Shown: positions 17,434 to 27,016, numbered from the stretch's first letter. The stretch: DNA of 64,000 nt from Ruminococcus sp. AM36-2AA (GCF_003461955.1 NZ_QTYB01000003.1:124001-188000), one strand, 5' to 3'. Numbers and translations: made by a program. Notes: a model not told the origin generated them from the sequence alone.

Positions 17434-17880
17434 TTACTCCACCGGCAGGTCTCTGTGTTCTACACTGGTGGAGAATACGATCAGCGTTTTTGTGCGGCCG
17501 AATTGCTGCAGTTCGTTGATGAAGTGGTCCAGCTCCATAGTTGAGCGGAAGGCGACTTCGATGAGCATGGAGTAATCTCCGGTGACGCAGTTGCATTCGA
17601 TGACGTTGGGAATTGCCTGAATGAATGGGTAGAAGTCTTTTTTCTGGTAGGGCTCTACTTCAAGATTGATGAAGGCTTTTATATGATAACCAAGAAAGAC
17701 CGGGTTGACCTGGGCGTGATAGCCTGTGATTAGCCCGGTTTTTTCAAGATGCTCGATTCTGGCGGAGACGGCGGGGGAAGAGAGGAAAACTTCCTTTGCG
17801 ATCTCCTTTACCGGGGTGCGGGCGTTTTTTTGCAGCATTTCGATGATCTTCCGGTCGATGTTGTCAAGCTTGTGATCCAT
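17434..17880 (-). CDS. Lrp/AsnC-family transcriptional regulator
   Basis: A 148-residue regulator. Residues 1-60 are the winged HTH (LDNIDRKIIEMLQKNARTPV, then SPAVSARIEHLEKTGLITGY), and the rest is the RAM ligand-sensing domain with FINLEVEP and CVTGDYSMLIEVAFRSTMELDHFINELQ in shorter blocks. The start at 17880 follows GAAAGGAG; a longer frame adds 37 residues not seen in the family. It is divergent from aspartase and so may regulate aspartate or amino-acid metabolism; family members respond to amino acids. The promoter is visible on the minus strand. Confidence 0.9.
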   Translation of the reverse strand: MDHKLDNIDRKIIEMLQKNARTPVKEIAKEVFLSSPAVSARIEHLEKTGLITGYHAQVNPVFLGYHIKAFINLEVEPYQKKDFYPFIQAIPNVIECNCVTGDYSMLIEVAFRSTMELDHFINELQQFGRTKTLIVFSTSVEHRDLPVE

Positions 17881-17962
17881 GTGCAGGACTCCTTTCTGTG
17901 GTATTTCGGAAATTTGTGTGTCTGTTCCGGTTTCCCTGTGGAACAGGTGCATCTCTATATTG

Positions 17963-17991
17963 AGTATACTGCACATGTTATCACAACACAA
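17963..17991 (-). promoter_or_regulatory. Promoter of the Lrp-type gene; divergent region
   Basis: On the minus strand TTGTGT (17991-17986) and TATACT (17968-17963) are 17 bases apart. The rest of the 17881-18228 gap holds a hairpin GGGAAAAC/GTTTTCCC (18054-18082) and a weak plus-strand -35 TTTACA (18092-18097) that may drive aspartase. Confidence 0.6.
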
Positions 17992-18228
17992 GAAACGACT
18001 TTATAAAAATAAGAGAAATACAATAAACTCTTTAAAAAATTAAGCATAGATACGGGAAAACACGGATAATCATGGTTTTCCCTTAAAAGTATTTACAAGC
18101 GTAAAAGAAAGTGTTAGTTTCTTAGGCATCAGGAAAACAGCTGCTGATTAAACGAAACAGAAAAAAGATATTTTTATTCAGAAAATGATAACGTGCACAG
18201 GAATGAAAGAAAGAAGAGGGATGATGAA

Positions 18229-19659
18229 ATGACAACAGAAACAAGACTGGAAGCAGATTCAATCGGAACTATGGAAGTACCGGCAGAGGCATATTACGGA
18301 GTACAGGCATTAAGGGCAAAACAGAATTTTCCGATCACAGGAACAAAGCTTCATCCGGTATTTATCAAAAACCTGGCACAGGTAAAAAAAGCAGCAGCAA
18401 TCACAAATAATAACGCAGGACTTCTTCCCAAAGATAAGGCAGATGCCATTGTCAGGGCCTGCGATGAAGTGATCGCCGGCAAATGGGCAGAGGAATTTAT
18501 CGTAGATGCCATTCAGGGTGGTGCAGGTACCAGTGCAAATATGAATATGAATGAAGTGATCGCAAACAGAGCAGGAGAGCTTCTTGGATGTCCGAAGGGA
18601 AGTTACAAAATGGTTCATCCAAATGATCACGTAAACATGGCACAGTCCACCAATGATGTGATCCCTACAGCCGGTAAGCTCACGGTCCTGGATCTTCTGG
18701 CTCCACTGGAAAAAGCATTGGGAAGGCTTGAGAGAGAACTTGCAAAGAAAGCAGAAGAATTCGATGATGTGATCACAATGGGACGTACACAGCTTCAGGA
18801 TGCAGTTCCCATCCGTCTCGGCCAGGTGTTCCACGGTTATGCATCTATGGTTGCCAGAGACCGGAAACGTATCGAAAAAGCCCATAAGGAAATGTATACA
18901 GTAAACCTTGGTGGAACTGCAGTAGGAACTGCCATCAATGTTTCTGATTCTTATTTTTATAAGATCGTGCCGAACCTGGAAAAGCTTACAGGCTATCCGT
19001 TAAGACAGGCAGAAGATCTTTTTGACGCAACAGAAAACCTGGACGGTTTCGTAGCAGTATCCGGTGTGATAAAAACCTGTGCGGTGGATCTTTCCAAGAT
19101 GTGCAACGACCTTCGTCTGATGTCTTCCGGTCCGAAAACCGGTTTTGGTGAGATCAATCTTCCGGCTAAACAGAATGGTTCTTCCATTATGCCTGGTAAG
19201 GTAAATCCGGTCATTCCGGAGGTGGTAAGCCAGGTTGCATTCCACATCGTGGGACACGACACCACCATTACCATGGCAGCAGAAGCAGGACAGCTGGAGC
19301 TGAATGCTTTTGAGCCGGTTGTATTCTGTAACCTGTTTGAGTCCATTACGACTCTGGAAAAAGCAGTGGATACACTGATCGTAAACTGTATCACAGGAAT
19401 CACCGCAAACCGCAAACACTGCAAGGATCTTATGGAAAGCAGCGCAGGAATTGCAACAGCACTTTGTCCGCACATTGGCTACAAAGCATCTGCAACCATT
19501 GCCAAAACAGCAGTGAAGACAGGAAAATCTGTGCGAGAGCTTGTTCTTGACCAGGGTCTGATGAGTGAGGAAGAACTGAACCAGGTTCTTGATCCGTATC
19601 TGATGACAGAGGTTGGAGAAGAGCGGAAAGAGGATGAAGCGAGAAAGAAAGCCTGCTGA
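18229..19659 (+). CDS. aspA: Aspartate ammonia-lyase
   Basis: Aspartase converts aspartate to fumarate and ammonia and feeds fumarate reduction in anaerobes. The 476-residue protein has the fumarase/aspartase superfamily blocks GGAGTSANMNMNEVIANRA, HPNDHVNMAQSTNDV, TMGRTQLQDAVP and the signature GSSIMPGKVNPVIPE with the catalytic serine loop. Aspartase rather than fumarase is favoured by the HPNDHVN/TNDVIPT form and the overall match, though the two are similar. The start at 18229 follows AGAGGG; an upstream in-frame ATG adds a basic stretch MHRNERKKRDDE unlike the family. The C-terminus carries a charged tail. Confidence 0.88.
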   Translation: MTTETRLEADSIGTMEVPAEAYYGVQALRAKQNFPITGTKLHPVFIKNLAQVKKAAAITNNNAGLLPKDKADAIVRACDEVIAGKWAEEFIVDAIQGGAGTSANMNMNEVIANRAGELLGCPKGSYKMVHPNDHVNMAQSTNDVIPTAGKLTVLDLLAPLEKALGRLERELAKKAEEFDDVITMGRTQLQDAVPIRLGQVFHGYASMVARDRKRIEKAHKEMYTVNLGGTAVGTAINVSDSYFYKIVPNLEKLTGYPLRQAEDLFDATENLDGFVAVSGVIKTCAVDLSKMCNDLRLMSSGPKTGFGEINLPAKQNGSSIMPGKVNPVIPEVVSQVAFHIVGHDTTITMAAEAGQLELNAFEPVVFCNLFESITTLEKAVDTLIVNCITGITANRKHCKDLMESSAGIATALCPHIGYKASATIAKTAVKTGKSVRELVLDQGLMSEEELNQVLDPYLMTEVGEERKEDEARKKAC

Positions 19660-19780
19660 GAAGGCAGAAAGATATTTCTGGTGAGAGCACTTTGATCAGC
19701 AGGGCTGTGAGAAGCAGTGAAATGAGCATGATCAGGAGCCGGTAGAGGGATAGTCTGATCGCTTTAATATAAGAAAAACA

Positions 19781-19813
19781 GGAGACTTGCCACAGTGCAG
19801 GTCTCCTTTTATA
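19781..19813 (+). terminator. Terminator after aspA
   Basis: GGAGACTTGC pairs with GCAGGTCTCC around a six-base loop, followed by TTTTAT. Confidence 0.75.
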
Positions 19814-19849
19814 ATGGAAGAAACGTGATAAGAAAAGAAGGGAAAACAC

Positions 19850-22800
19850 ATGCTTAAACGAACTGCCATTCGGGCACTTTGCAATACAACGGCATATCAG
19901 AGAGGCCTTGATATCTACCGTACCGGAAAAAGGATCCAGTCGCTGGATATTAAGCCGAAAGGAGCTGTGGATAAGGTATCCGCAACAGTAAAGGGCAGTG
20001 GCCGTAATGTATACAATACAGGTTTTCAGTATGATACAGAGGCTGATCGGGTAAAAGAAGTGTACTGTGACTGTCCGGCTTTTCGAAGCTATTCCGGGAT
20101 CTGTAAACACTGTGTGGCAGTACTTCTGGAATATGGGGACCGAAAAGCCTATGAGCGAGTGGAAGCCCGGCGGCAGCAGGATCAGGCAAAAAAGGCGGCC
20201 AAAAATACAGGGAATCCTGCATTACTGGCAGCTGCATCAGGTGCAGGCGCTCCGGCTACTAAGACAACTGTGGAACTGAAAAGTCTTCTCAACCGACAGA
20301 TGTACAGCCGGATGCTGCCTTTTTCCGGAGATCCGTATTTTGGCCGTATAGAGCTGGAAACCTGTCTGAAGTTTAATTCGGCTGGAAATTGTTTTTCCGT
20401 GGAATTCCGTGTCGGCTGTGAGAAAAAGTATATCCTGAAAGACGTACTGGCCTTTGTGTGGAACCTGGATCATAATGAGAAAATTTCTTATGGAAAAAAT
20501 CTCGAATTTATCCATGCCGAGGAGGCTTTTGCAGAAGGATATAAAGGCGTACTTTCTTTTATCCGGAACTGGGTGGAGGACCATTACGGTACTTATATGA
20601 GCCGCTATGAAAGCCATCTGCATATGAATGATAAAGTGAAGGTGCGCGATCTTTCCCTGAATGGAAAAGAGCTGGAGGAGCTTTTTCTCTCGCTGGGAGA
20701 TGGCAGCTTTAAGATGCAGATGAATCAGGATCCGGAGATCACCTGGCAGACAGTAAAAGCAGTTCCGGAGCGAACTCTGGTGATCCGAAGAAAAGAACAG
20801 GGCTTATCGCTGGAACTTGTGCCTGTATACAGTGTGACAGGCGTTCGCTATCATATGTATTTTGATGGAACAAAGGTATATCTGGTGTCCAGAAAGGAGC
20901 TGGGTGCTGTGGAGGAGTTTGTCACCTGTCTGGAGCGGCTTCCGGCAGGCAGGGCCTTTATTGACGAACCGGATGTGCCTGCTTTCGTGCGGGAGATGCT
21001 TCCTTCCCTGGAAAATTTTTTTCATTGCGATCTCAGGGATTTTCCGGAAGGAACGGATCTTGCATGTTATAATGCTTTCTATGAGATTTATCTGGATGCA
21101 CCGGAACGGGACTGGATCACCTGTAAGGCATTTTCAATTTACGGGGAAGACAAATTTTCGGTTTTTGACAGGAATGTGTCCGCCCGCACCAGGGATATTC
21201 CAGGAGAGATGAGGGTGTTTGCACTGCTGTCGAGGTATTTTAACGGGTATGACGCACAGCGGCTGGAGCTGGCCCTGGACTGCCGGGCCGGGAAGACGGA
21301 GAAGCCGTTTGTAGAAGAGGTATCTGTGGATATGAACAGCGCAGATATTAATTCAGTACTGCATATTCAGGGACGGGAAAGTGCGACAGATTCCGAAGAA
21401 AAACTCTATCAGCTTCTTACCGAAGGCATCCCCGCCATGCAGAAAATCGCAACCGTCTATATTTCCCAGTCCATCAAACAGATGAGGGTAACAAAACTGC
21501 CAAACATCCGTCTTGGTGTTTCTCTGTCAGCCGGGCTTTTGAATCTGGATATGGATGTGGAGGGCATGGATCAGACACAGCTTTTTGACGTCCTCTCCAG
21601 ATACGACCGCAGGAAAAAATATTTCCGTCTGAAAGATGGCAGTTTTCTGGATGTTTCCCATGGCCAGCTCCGGGAGCTTTCTGCTTTAAAAGACAGCCTG
21701 CAGATCAGTGACAGTGAACTGAAAAAAGGCAGGACCCAGGTACCTGCTTACCGTGCCATGTATCTGGACAGCCAGCTGAAAGGCGGCGATCTGATCAGGG
21801 TGGAGAAAGACAGGGGGTTCCGTGCACTGATCCGAAACATGGAGACAATGGAAGATCACAAATTTCAGGTTCCTCCAGAGCAGGAAAAAATTCTCCGTGG
21901 TTATCAGAAAGAGGGATTTTGCTGGATCAAAACTCTGAAACATAATCGGTTTGGTGGAATTCTTGCAGACGACATGGGACTTGGAAAAACGCTTCAGGTG
22001 ATCACATTTCTCTGGTCGGAATTCCTGGAATCTGCGCCTGGGGAAAACCGGCGTGCGCTTGTGGTAACTCCTGCATCTCTGGTGTTTAACTGGATGAGCG
22101 AGATCGAACGTTTTGCTCCGGGGCTTCCGGCTACTGTTGTGACAGGGGATGTGCGGCAGAGAAAAGCACTGATAAAAAATGCGGGAGAACGGGAAGTTCT
22201 GATCACTTCCTATGACCTTCTGAAACGGGATCGGAAAACCTATCAGAAACTGGATTTTGCGGTGCAGATCATTGACGAGGCACAGTATATCAAAAATCAT
22301 GGAACCCAGGTGGCAAAGGCTGTGAAGGAGATCCGGTCAGAATTCCGACTGGCGTTAACTGGTACACCGGTGGAGAACCGGCTCAGTGAGCTGTGGAGTA
22401 TTTTTGATTTCCTGATGCCTGGATTTTTGTATTCTTATGAGAAATTCCGCAAGGAGATCGAACTTCCGGCTGTGCAGTACAGCAGTTCCAATGCCATGGA
22501 ACGTCTGCAGAAGATGATCCGGCCTTTTGTGCTGCGGAGACTGAAGAAGGATGTGCTGAATGACCTTCCGGATAAGCTGGAAAAAGATATGTTTTCCCCG
22601 TTGGAAAGTGAGCAGAAAGAGCTGTATGAGGCCCATACGGAACGGCTCCGCCTGATGCTTGGAATGCAGTCCGATGCGGAATTTCGTACTTCAAAACTGC
22701 AGATTCTTGCAGAGATCACAAGGCTTCGGCAGATCTGCTGTTATCCGGGGCTTGTGTATGAAGGGTATGAGGGGAATTCTTCCAAACTTGAGATGTGCAT

Positions 22801-23290
22801 GGAACTGGTGCGAAATGCAGTGAATGGCGGACATAAGATCCTGCTGTTTTCCCAGTTTACTACCATGCTGGATGTGCTGGTCACCCGTCTTTCCAGGGCC
22901 GGAATTTCCTTTTACATGCTGACAGGAGCCACTTCCAAAGAAAAACGGGCGCGGATGGTACAGGCATTTAATGAGGACGATACCTCTGTTTTCTGTATTT
23001 CACTGAAAGCAGGAGGAACAGGTTTGAATCTCACAGCGGCGGATATCGTGATCCATTACGATCCATGGTGGAATCTGGCAGTGCAGAATCAGGCCACAGA
23101 CCGCGCCCACCGCATCGGCCAGCAGAACGTGGTCAGTGTCTACCGCCTCTTCATGAAAGATACCATAGAAGAGCGCATCCGTGCCCTACAGGAAAAGAAG
23201 CGCGAACTCGCTGACGAGATCTTAAGCGGAGAGGGAATCGGCCAGGCTCTGATAAGCCGTGAGGAAGTGCTGGAGCTGCTTGGAAGGTAA
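19850..23290 (+). CDS. SWIM zinc-finger SNF2-family helicase
   Basis: A 1146-residue DNA translocase. A SWIM zinc finger is near the N-terminus (Cys73, Cys75, Cys85, His87 in YCDCPAF and CKHC). A long bacterial SNF2-associated region follows. The motor starts at about residue 685: motif I ADDMGLGKT with Lys713, motif II DEAQ (809-812), LTGTPVENRL for motif III, and the helicase C lobe with GGTGLNLTAAD and DRAHRIGQ. Bacterial SWIM-SNF2 proteins of this size are common in Firmicutes and their role, probably in transcription or DNA repair, is poorly defined. It stands alone, without methylase, nuclease or defence partner. ATG follows GAAGGG. Confidence 0.93.
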   Translation: MLKRTAIRALCNTTAYQRGLDIYRTGKRIQSLDIKPKGAVDKVSATVKGSGRNVYNTGFQYDTEADRVKEVYCDCPAFRSYSGICKHCVAVLLEYGDRKAYERVEARRQQDQAKKAAKNTGNPALLAAASGAGAPATKTTVELKSLLNRQMYSRMLPFSGDPYFGRIELETCLKFNSAGNCFSVEFRVGCEKKYILKDVLAFVWNLDHNEKISYGKNLEFIHAEEAFAEGYKGVLSFIRNWVEDHYGTYMSRYESHLHMNDKVKVRDLSLNGKELEELFLSLGDGSFKMQMNQDPEITWQTVKAVPERTLVIRRKEQGLSLELVPVYSVTGVRYHMYFDGTKVYLVSRKELGAVEEFVTCLERLPAGRAFIDEPDVPAFVREMLPSLENFFHCDLRDFPEGTDLACYNAFYEIYLDAPERDWITCKAFSIYGEDKFSVFDRNVSARTRDIPGEMRVFALLSRYFNGYDAQRLELALDCRAGKTEKPFVEEVSVDMNSADINSVLHIQGRESATDSEEKLYQLLTEGIPAMQKIATVYISQSIKQMRVTKLPNIRLGVSLSAGLLNLDMDVEGMDQTQLFDVLSRYDRRKKYFRLKDGSFLDVSHGQLRELSALKDSLQISDSELKKGRTQVPAYRAMYLDSQLKGGDLIRVEKDRGFRALIRNMETMEDHKFQVPPEQEKILRGYQKEGFCWIKTLKHNRFGGILADDMGLGKTLQVITFLWSEFLESAPGENRRALVVTPASLVFNWMSEIERFAPGLPATVVTGDVRQRKALIKNAGEREVLITSYDLLKRDRKTYQKLDFAVQIIDEAQYIKNHGTQVAKAVKEIRSEFRLALTGTPVENRLSELWSIFDFLMPGFLYSYEKFRKEIELPAVQYSSSNAMERLQKMIRPFVLRRLKKDVLNDLPDKLEKDMFSPLESEQKELYEAHTERLRLMLGMQSDAEFRTSKLQILAEITRLRQICCYPGLVYEGYEGNSSKLEMCMELVRNAVNGGHKILLFSQFTTMLDVLVTRLSRAGISFYMLTGATSKEKRARMVQAFNEDDTSVFCISLKAGGTGLNLTAADIVIHYDPWWNLAVQNQATDRAHRIGQQNVVSVYRLFMKDTIEERIRALQEKKRELADEILSGEGIGQALISREEVLELLGR

Positions 23291-23325
23291 GAAGAATAAT
23301 GGAATAATAATGGGAGGGAGAAAAG

Positions 23326-23772
23326 ATGACAAATTGGAAGGAAAAACAAAAAGAGTGGCATGAAAAATACGATGACATGTTTCAGGAATTTCCGGCTACA
23401 GAAAGTGAGGCCAGGAGAAAAATGATAGATATTTATGAAGTTCATGAGATTTTTTTTCAATATAAACGCAGAAGATTATGGATCATGACGGCCATAACGA
23501 TCATATTAATGTTTGGGCCGCCGACTCTGGCGCAGATCATGGGAGCGGACCGCGAGATAGTTGGGAAGGCTGCGTACAGCATAATGATTTTCTGCCCGGT
23601 ACTTGTAGCCGAGGCTCAGCTTCTGATCAAAAATGGTTCCGGCATACGAACCTGCAAAAAGAAGCTGAAGCAGATAGAAAAGAACGAAGTAGGAAGTTAT
23701 CTGGAGGAAGCGGAATCATTTTACAAAAGAGTGGAAGAGCGCAGGAGGAAATCCCATGAAAAAAAGAATTAG
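23326..23772 (+). CDS. Small membrane protein, unknown
   Basis: A 148-residue protein I do not recognise. A charged N-terminal helix (NWKEKQKEWHEKYDDMF) precedes two membrane segments at roughly 52-70 (LWIMTAITIILMFGP) and 85-103 (AAYSIMIFCPVLVAEAQ), and a highly charged C-terminal coiled-coil-like tail ends RRRKSHEKKN. GGGAGGG lies before the ATG. It starts 36 bases after the helicase gene and overlaps the next lipoprotein gene by 17 bases, so the pair is cotranscribed and probably acts together at the membrane. Confidence 0.7.
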   Translation: MTNWKEKQKEWHEKYDDMFQEFPATESEARRKMIDIYEVHEIFFQYKRRRLWIMTAITIILMFGPPTLAQIMGADREIVGKAAYSIMIFCPVLVAEAQLLIKNGSGIRTCKKKLKQIEKNEVGSYLEEAESFYKRVEERRRKSHEKKN

Positions 23773-24244
23773 TGTTTTGCTTTTATGTTGTATAGTATTT
23801 ATCAGCGGATGTAATATGCCAGGTCAGGATAATCAGAAAATTAAAAAACTGGATCCTGAAAAATTGGATTCGGAAACGACAGATATTAATGACCGTGCAG
23901 ACTATTATGAGAAATATGTTACGGAGCCCGGTGACGATATGGATGAAGAGGAGCGCTCTAAATACCGCGTAACTCTTCACATGGTTTATAAAAATGCGGA
24001 ACAATACCAACAGGATATGATTATATTTCTGCGGAATGATAATGTGGTTGAAGGTTCCATGGATGTGGGTGAGCCGGATATTGGGTTGCTTCCGGGAGTT
24101 TTTCGGGTGATTTCCATGATGATAGAGGGACATGATTCAAACCTGGGAGAGATCGAAATCCTGGAACCGGGAATGGAGTATACGCTTACCATTGATTATG
24201 CTCAGAAAAAAGCGATATTGTCCGATTATGATGAGCATAAGTAA
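23756..24244 (+). CDS. Lipoprotein of unknown function
   Basis: A 162-residue secreted lipoprotein. The signal peptide MKKRISVLLLCCIVFISGC ends in the lipobox ISGC, so it should be anchored by Cys19. The mature part is acidic; it includes VTLHMVYKNAEQYQQDM and a beta-rich C-terminal half (LEPGMEYTLTIDY). No family is recognised. It overlaps the upstream membrane-protein gene by 17 bases. A terminator follows. Confidence 0.72.
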   Translation: MKKRISVLLLCCIVFISGCNMPGQDNQKIKKLDPEKLDSETTDINDRADYYEKYVTEPGDDMDEEERSKYRVTLHMVYKNAEQYQQDMIIFLRNDNVVEGSMDVGEPDIGLLPGVFRVISMMIEGHDSNLGEIEILEPGMEYTLTIDYAQKKAILSDYDEHK

Positions 24245-24301
24245 ACATTCTCCAGGTTCAGATGCTTAGAAACAGAAATGAGAATATCAGTTTTACATAT
24301 A

Positions 24302-24366
24302 AAAATCCCCCATACAAATGCAGAATATAAATATTTTACATCATGCATTTGTACGGGGGAATCTTT
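24302..24366. terminator. Bidirectional terminator between lipoprotein and NSS transporter genes
   Basis: CCCCCATACAAATGCA pairs with TGCATTTGTACGGGGG, with A-run before and TCTTTT after, serving the two convergent genes. Confidence 0.85.
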
Positions 24367-25739
24367 TATGCAAAAAACTTATCGTACAGACCAAAGAAGA
24401 AGATAAACAGAATGATCAGCGGAAGGATATAAGTGATGTATCCGCGCATCCATTTCTGGATCTTCAGGCCTTTTCCGGTGTTGGCTTCTTCTGTGAAGTT
24501 TTTCCAGCCCCATCCACGTTTGGAAACGCAGAAAAGCAGGTACACAAGAGAACCAAGTGGAAGCAGAAGGTTACTTACCAGGAAATCCTCGAAGTCGAGA
24601 ACTGCACCGCCGAATACCTCGAATCCGCTCCAGCTCCATACGTTGTAACCGAGAACGCATGGCAGGGAAAGAAGGATGATGGCAATGGCATTTATAAGAC
24701 TGGATTTTTTTCGGCTCCAGCCGGTAAGTTCCATACCACAGGAAATAATATTTTCAAATACAGCCAGGATGGTGGAGAATGCCGCAAATGACATAAAGAT
24801 GAAGAACAGGCTTCCCCAGAGTCTTCCAAGCGGAATGTGGTTGAAAATATTTGGCAGTGTAATGAAGATCAGGCTCGGTCCGGAAGTCTGGTCAACATTG
24901 AATGTGAAACATGCCGGGAAAATAATAAGTCCGGATGTGATCGCAACAAATGTATCCAGGATCGCAATGTTTACGGATTCTCCAAGGAGTGCGTGATCTT
25001 TTCCAATGTAGCTTCCAAAGATAGCCATGGCGCCGATACCAAGGCTAAGTGTAAAGAATGCCTGATTCATGGCACCAGTGATGGTGGAAATGATACCGAT
25101 CTCTTTCATACGTGCAAAATCCGGGATCAGGTAGAATTTCAGACCTTCTTTTGCACCGTCCATGGTAAAGCTGTTGATTGCCAGGACAACCATGATCACC
25201 AGAAGGGAGATCATCATGATCTTGGTAACTTTCTCAAGGCCATTCTGAAGACCGCGGGAGCAGACAAAAACACCTGCGATAACAACAACGATCATCCAGA
25301 ATCCCATAGTAACAGGCTGGCCAAGCATGTCTGTAAACTGTCCTGCAACACCGTCAGAATCAAGTCCCTGGAATTTACCGGTAGCTGTCATATAAAAATA
25401 ATTCAGCATCCAGCCGGTAACGGTTGTGTAGAACATCATCAGAAGATAGCATCCGATCAGAGTGATATATCCGTGGATATGCCATTTCTGGCCCGGTTTC
25501 TCCAGAGCGTAGTAAGCTTTGACAGGGCTTTTCTGGCTGGCACGTCCAACCGAAAACTCCATAGTCATAACAGGAAGTCCAAGGATAGCCAGGAAGATCA
25601 GGTAAAACAGTACGAATGCACCTCCGCCGCCCTGTCCGGCCATGTAAGGGAACTTCCAGACATTTCCGATTCCGATGGCGCAGCCTGCGGAAATCAGAAT
25701 GAATCCCAGACGGGATCCCAGTTTTTCTCTCTCTTTCAT
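24366..25739 (-). CDS. Sodium-dependent transporter, NSS family
   Basis: A 457-residue neurotransmitter:sodium symporter homologue with about 11-12 membrane helices. The start is GSRLGFILISAGCAIGIGN, followed by WKFPYMAGQGGGGAFV, the unwound first helix that binds Na+ and substrate; the membrane helix 6-8 area has TLSLGIGAMAIFGSYIG and a Ser/Thr-rich segment. Bacterial members take up amino acids such as leucine, tryptophan or tyrosine; substrate is not readable. GAGGTGA precedes the ATG. It is a single-gene unit; its promoter must lie in 25740-25900, where I do not find a clear one. Confidence 0.92.
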   Translation of the reverse strand: MKEREKLGSRLGFILISAGCAIGIGNVWKFPYMAGQGGGGAFVLFYLIFLAILGLPVMTMEFSVGRASQKSPVKAYYALEKPGQKWHIHGYITLIGCYLLMMFYTTVTGWMLNYFYMTATGKFQGLDSDGVAGQFTDMLGQPVTMGFWMIVVVIAGVFVCSRGLQNGLEKVTKIMMISLLVIMVVLAINSFTMDGAKEGLKFYLIPDFARMKEIGIISTITGAMNQAFFTLSLGIGAMAIFGSYIGKDHALLGESVNIAILDTFVAITSGLIIFPACFTFNVDQTSGPSLIFITLPNIFNHIPLGRLWGSLFFIFMSFAAFSTILAVFENIISCGMELTGWSRKKSSLINAIAIILLSLPCVLGYNVWSWSGFEVFGGAVLDFEDFLVSNLLLPLGSLVYLLFCVSKRGWGWKNFTEEANTGKGLKIQKWMRGYITYILPLIILFIFFFGLYDKFFA

Positions 25740-25946
25740 AATTCACCTCATGTAAATATGTATAGATTTGCAGTCGGTAATTTCAAGGAGTCTGACATAC
25801 CGGATCTGCCGGTAAAATCCTGTTTCGTGGCAGTCGGGATACCGATTTTCTCCTCCCGCATCTGTCGCTTGGTTTTTTCTCAGTAATATGCTAAAGTCAC
25901 GAAGTTTATTTTAGCATATTTCGGAATGTTGCACAATAAAAAGAAC

Positions 25947-25976
25947 TTGCATTTTGCCTGAAAAGTGTGGTATTAT
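25947..25976 (+). promoter_or_regulatory. Promoter of the histidine phosphatase gene
   Basis: TTGCAT (25947-25952) and TATTAT (25971-25976) are 18 bases apart. The leader then has a hairpin TAAAGCG/CGCTTTA (25998-26023). The remainder of 25740-26142 shows only the ribosome binding site of the NSS gene. Confidence 0.5.
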
Positions 25977-26142
25977 CAAAAGAATACTGTGATGAGATAA
26001 AGCGTTGAACCGTTGCGCTTTAGCAGAACATAGAAAAACGGCCCAGGTGTGTATCTGTAAAATGACAGCAGGCAGATAATACAGTGATACAGGCTTCGGG
26101 CGCAGATGTATTTTTTTAGGATGAGAGCAGGGGAGGATTATT

Positions 26143-26691
26143 ATGAGCAACAGATATTTCTATTTTACAAGACACGGGCAGACCATCTGGAATGTAGAAA
26201 ATAAGATCTGCGGAGCCACAGACATTGCGCTGACAGATCTGGGACACCAGCAGGCGATCGATCTGGGAAGCAAGATCGCGCAGGAAGACCTAGGAATCGA
26301 TGAGATCCTTTATTCTCCCCTGATGCGCGCGGCAGATACCGCGAAACACATTTCCCAGATGACCGGCATTCCCGCAAGAATGGAGCCAAGACTGAAGGAA
26401 CAGAACTTTGGAAAATATGAATCCACACCAAGAAACGGTGATGTCTTCCGTAAAGATAAGGAGAATTTTGTCTGCAGATATGAAGGCGGCGAATCCATGC
26501 TGCAGCTTTGCCAGAGGATCTACAATCTTCTCGACGACATAAAGAACGACCCCAGTGGAAAAACCTATCTCCTGGTAGCCCATAACGGAATTTCCAGAGC
26601 CATAGAATCTTATTTTCGTGATATGACAAATGAGGAATTTGCATCATTTGGAATAAAAAACTGCGAACTTCGAAGATACCAGTTTGAATAA
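26143..26691 (+). CDS. Histidine phosphatase family protein (phosphoglycerate mutase-like)
   Basis: A 182-residue protein with the catalytic FTRHGQTIWNVENKI motif (RHG, His residue phosphorylated in the reaction) and the partner histidine in LVAHNGISRAI. It belongs to the GpmB/CobC-like branch, whose members are often phosphatases for small sugar phosphates or alpha-ribazole phosphate rather than mutases. The start follows GGGGAGG. The stop TAA is followed at once by a 71-bp repeat array whose first hairpin may act as its terminator. Confidence 0.87.
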   Translation: MSNRYFYFTRHGQTIWNVENKICGATDIALTDLGHQQAIDLGSKIAQEDLGIDEILYSPLMRAADTAKHISQMTGIPARMEPRLKEQNFGKYESTPRNGDVFRKDKENFVCRYEGGESMLQLCQRIYNLLDDIKNDPSGKTYLLVAHNGISRAIESYFRDMTNEEFASFGIKNCELRRYQFE

Positions 26692-26692
26692 A

Positions 26693-26976
26693 TAAGTTGC
26701 GAAAAGCAACTTATTTATTCATGAGCAAGAAGCGAAGCGGATTGCGAATGTCCATGAGCCCGATAAGTTGCGAAAAGCAACTTATTTATTCATGAGCAAG
26801 AAGCGAAGCGGATTGCGAATGTCCATGAGCCCGATAAGTTGCGAAAAGCAACTTATTTATTCATGAGCAAGAAGCGAAGCGGATTGCGAATGTCCATGAG
26901 CCCGATAAGTTGCGAAAAGCAACTTATTTATTCATGAGCAAGAAGTGAAGCGGATTGCGAATGTCCATGAGCCCGA
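26693..26976. repeat. Four tandem copies of a 71-bp repeat
   Basis: Units begin at 26693, 26764, 26835 and 26906, each exactly 71 bases; the only change I find is one C-to-T in the last unit (AAGAAGTGAAG for AAGAAGCGAAG). Each holds a hairpin, AAGTTGC-gaaaa-GCAACTT, then TTTATTCATGAGC, then AAGCGAAGCGGATTGCGAATG and CCATGAGCCCG. There are no spacers between units, so it is not CRISPR. It begins one base after the phosphatase stop codon and ends just before the promoter of the next gene. Confidence 0.97.
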
Positions 26977-26987
26977 CCGTACTTTCC

Positions 26988-27016
26988 TTGTGGAAAACCC
27001 CTCTTCGTGGTATACT
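26988..27016 (+). promoter_or_regulatory. Promoter of the small 83-aa gene
   Basis: TTGTGG (26988-26993) and TATACT (27011-27016) are 17 bases apart, immediately to the right of the repeat array. Confidence 0.65.

Noticed and set aside
24837..25886. 349-codon plus-strand frame opposite the NSS transporter
   Set aside because: It mirrors a clear membrane transporter on the other strand; the reading is Cys/His/Asn-rich and has no motif.
26693..26976. CRISPR array
   Set aside because: The 71-bp units touch each other without spacers and there are no cas genes; it is a plain tandem repeat.
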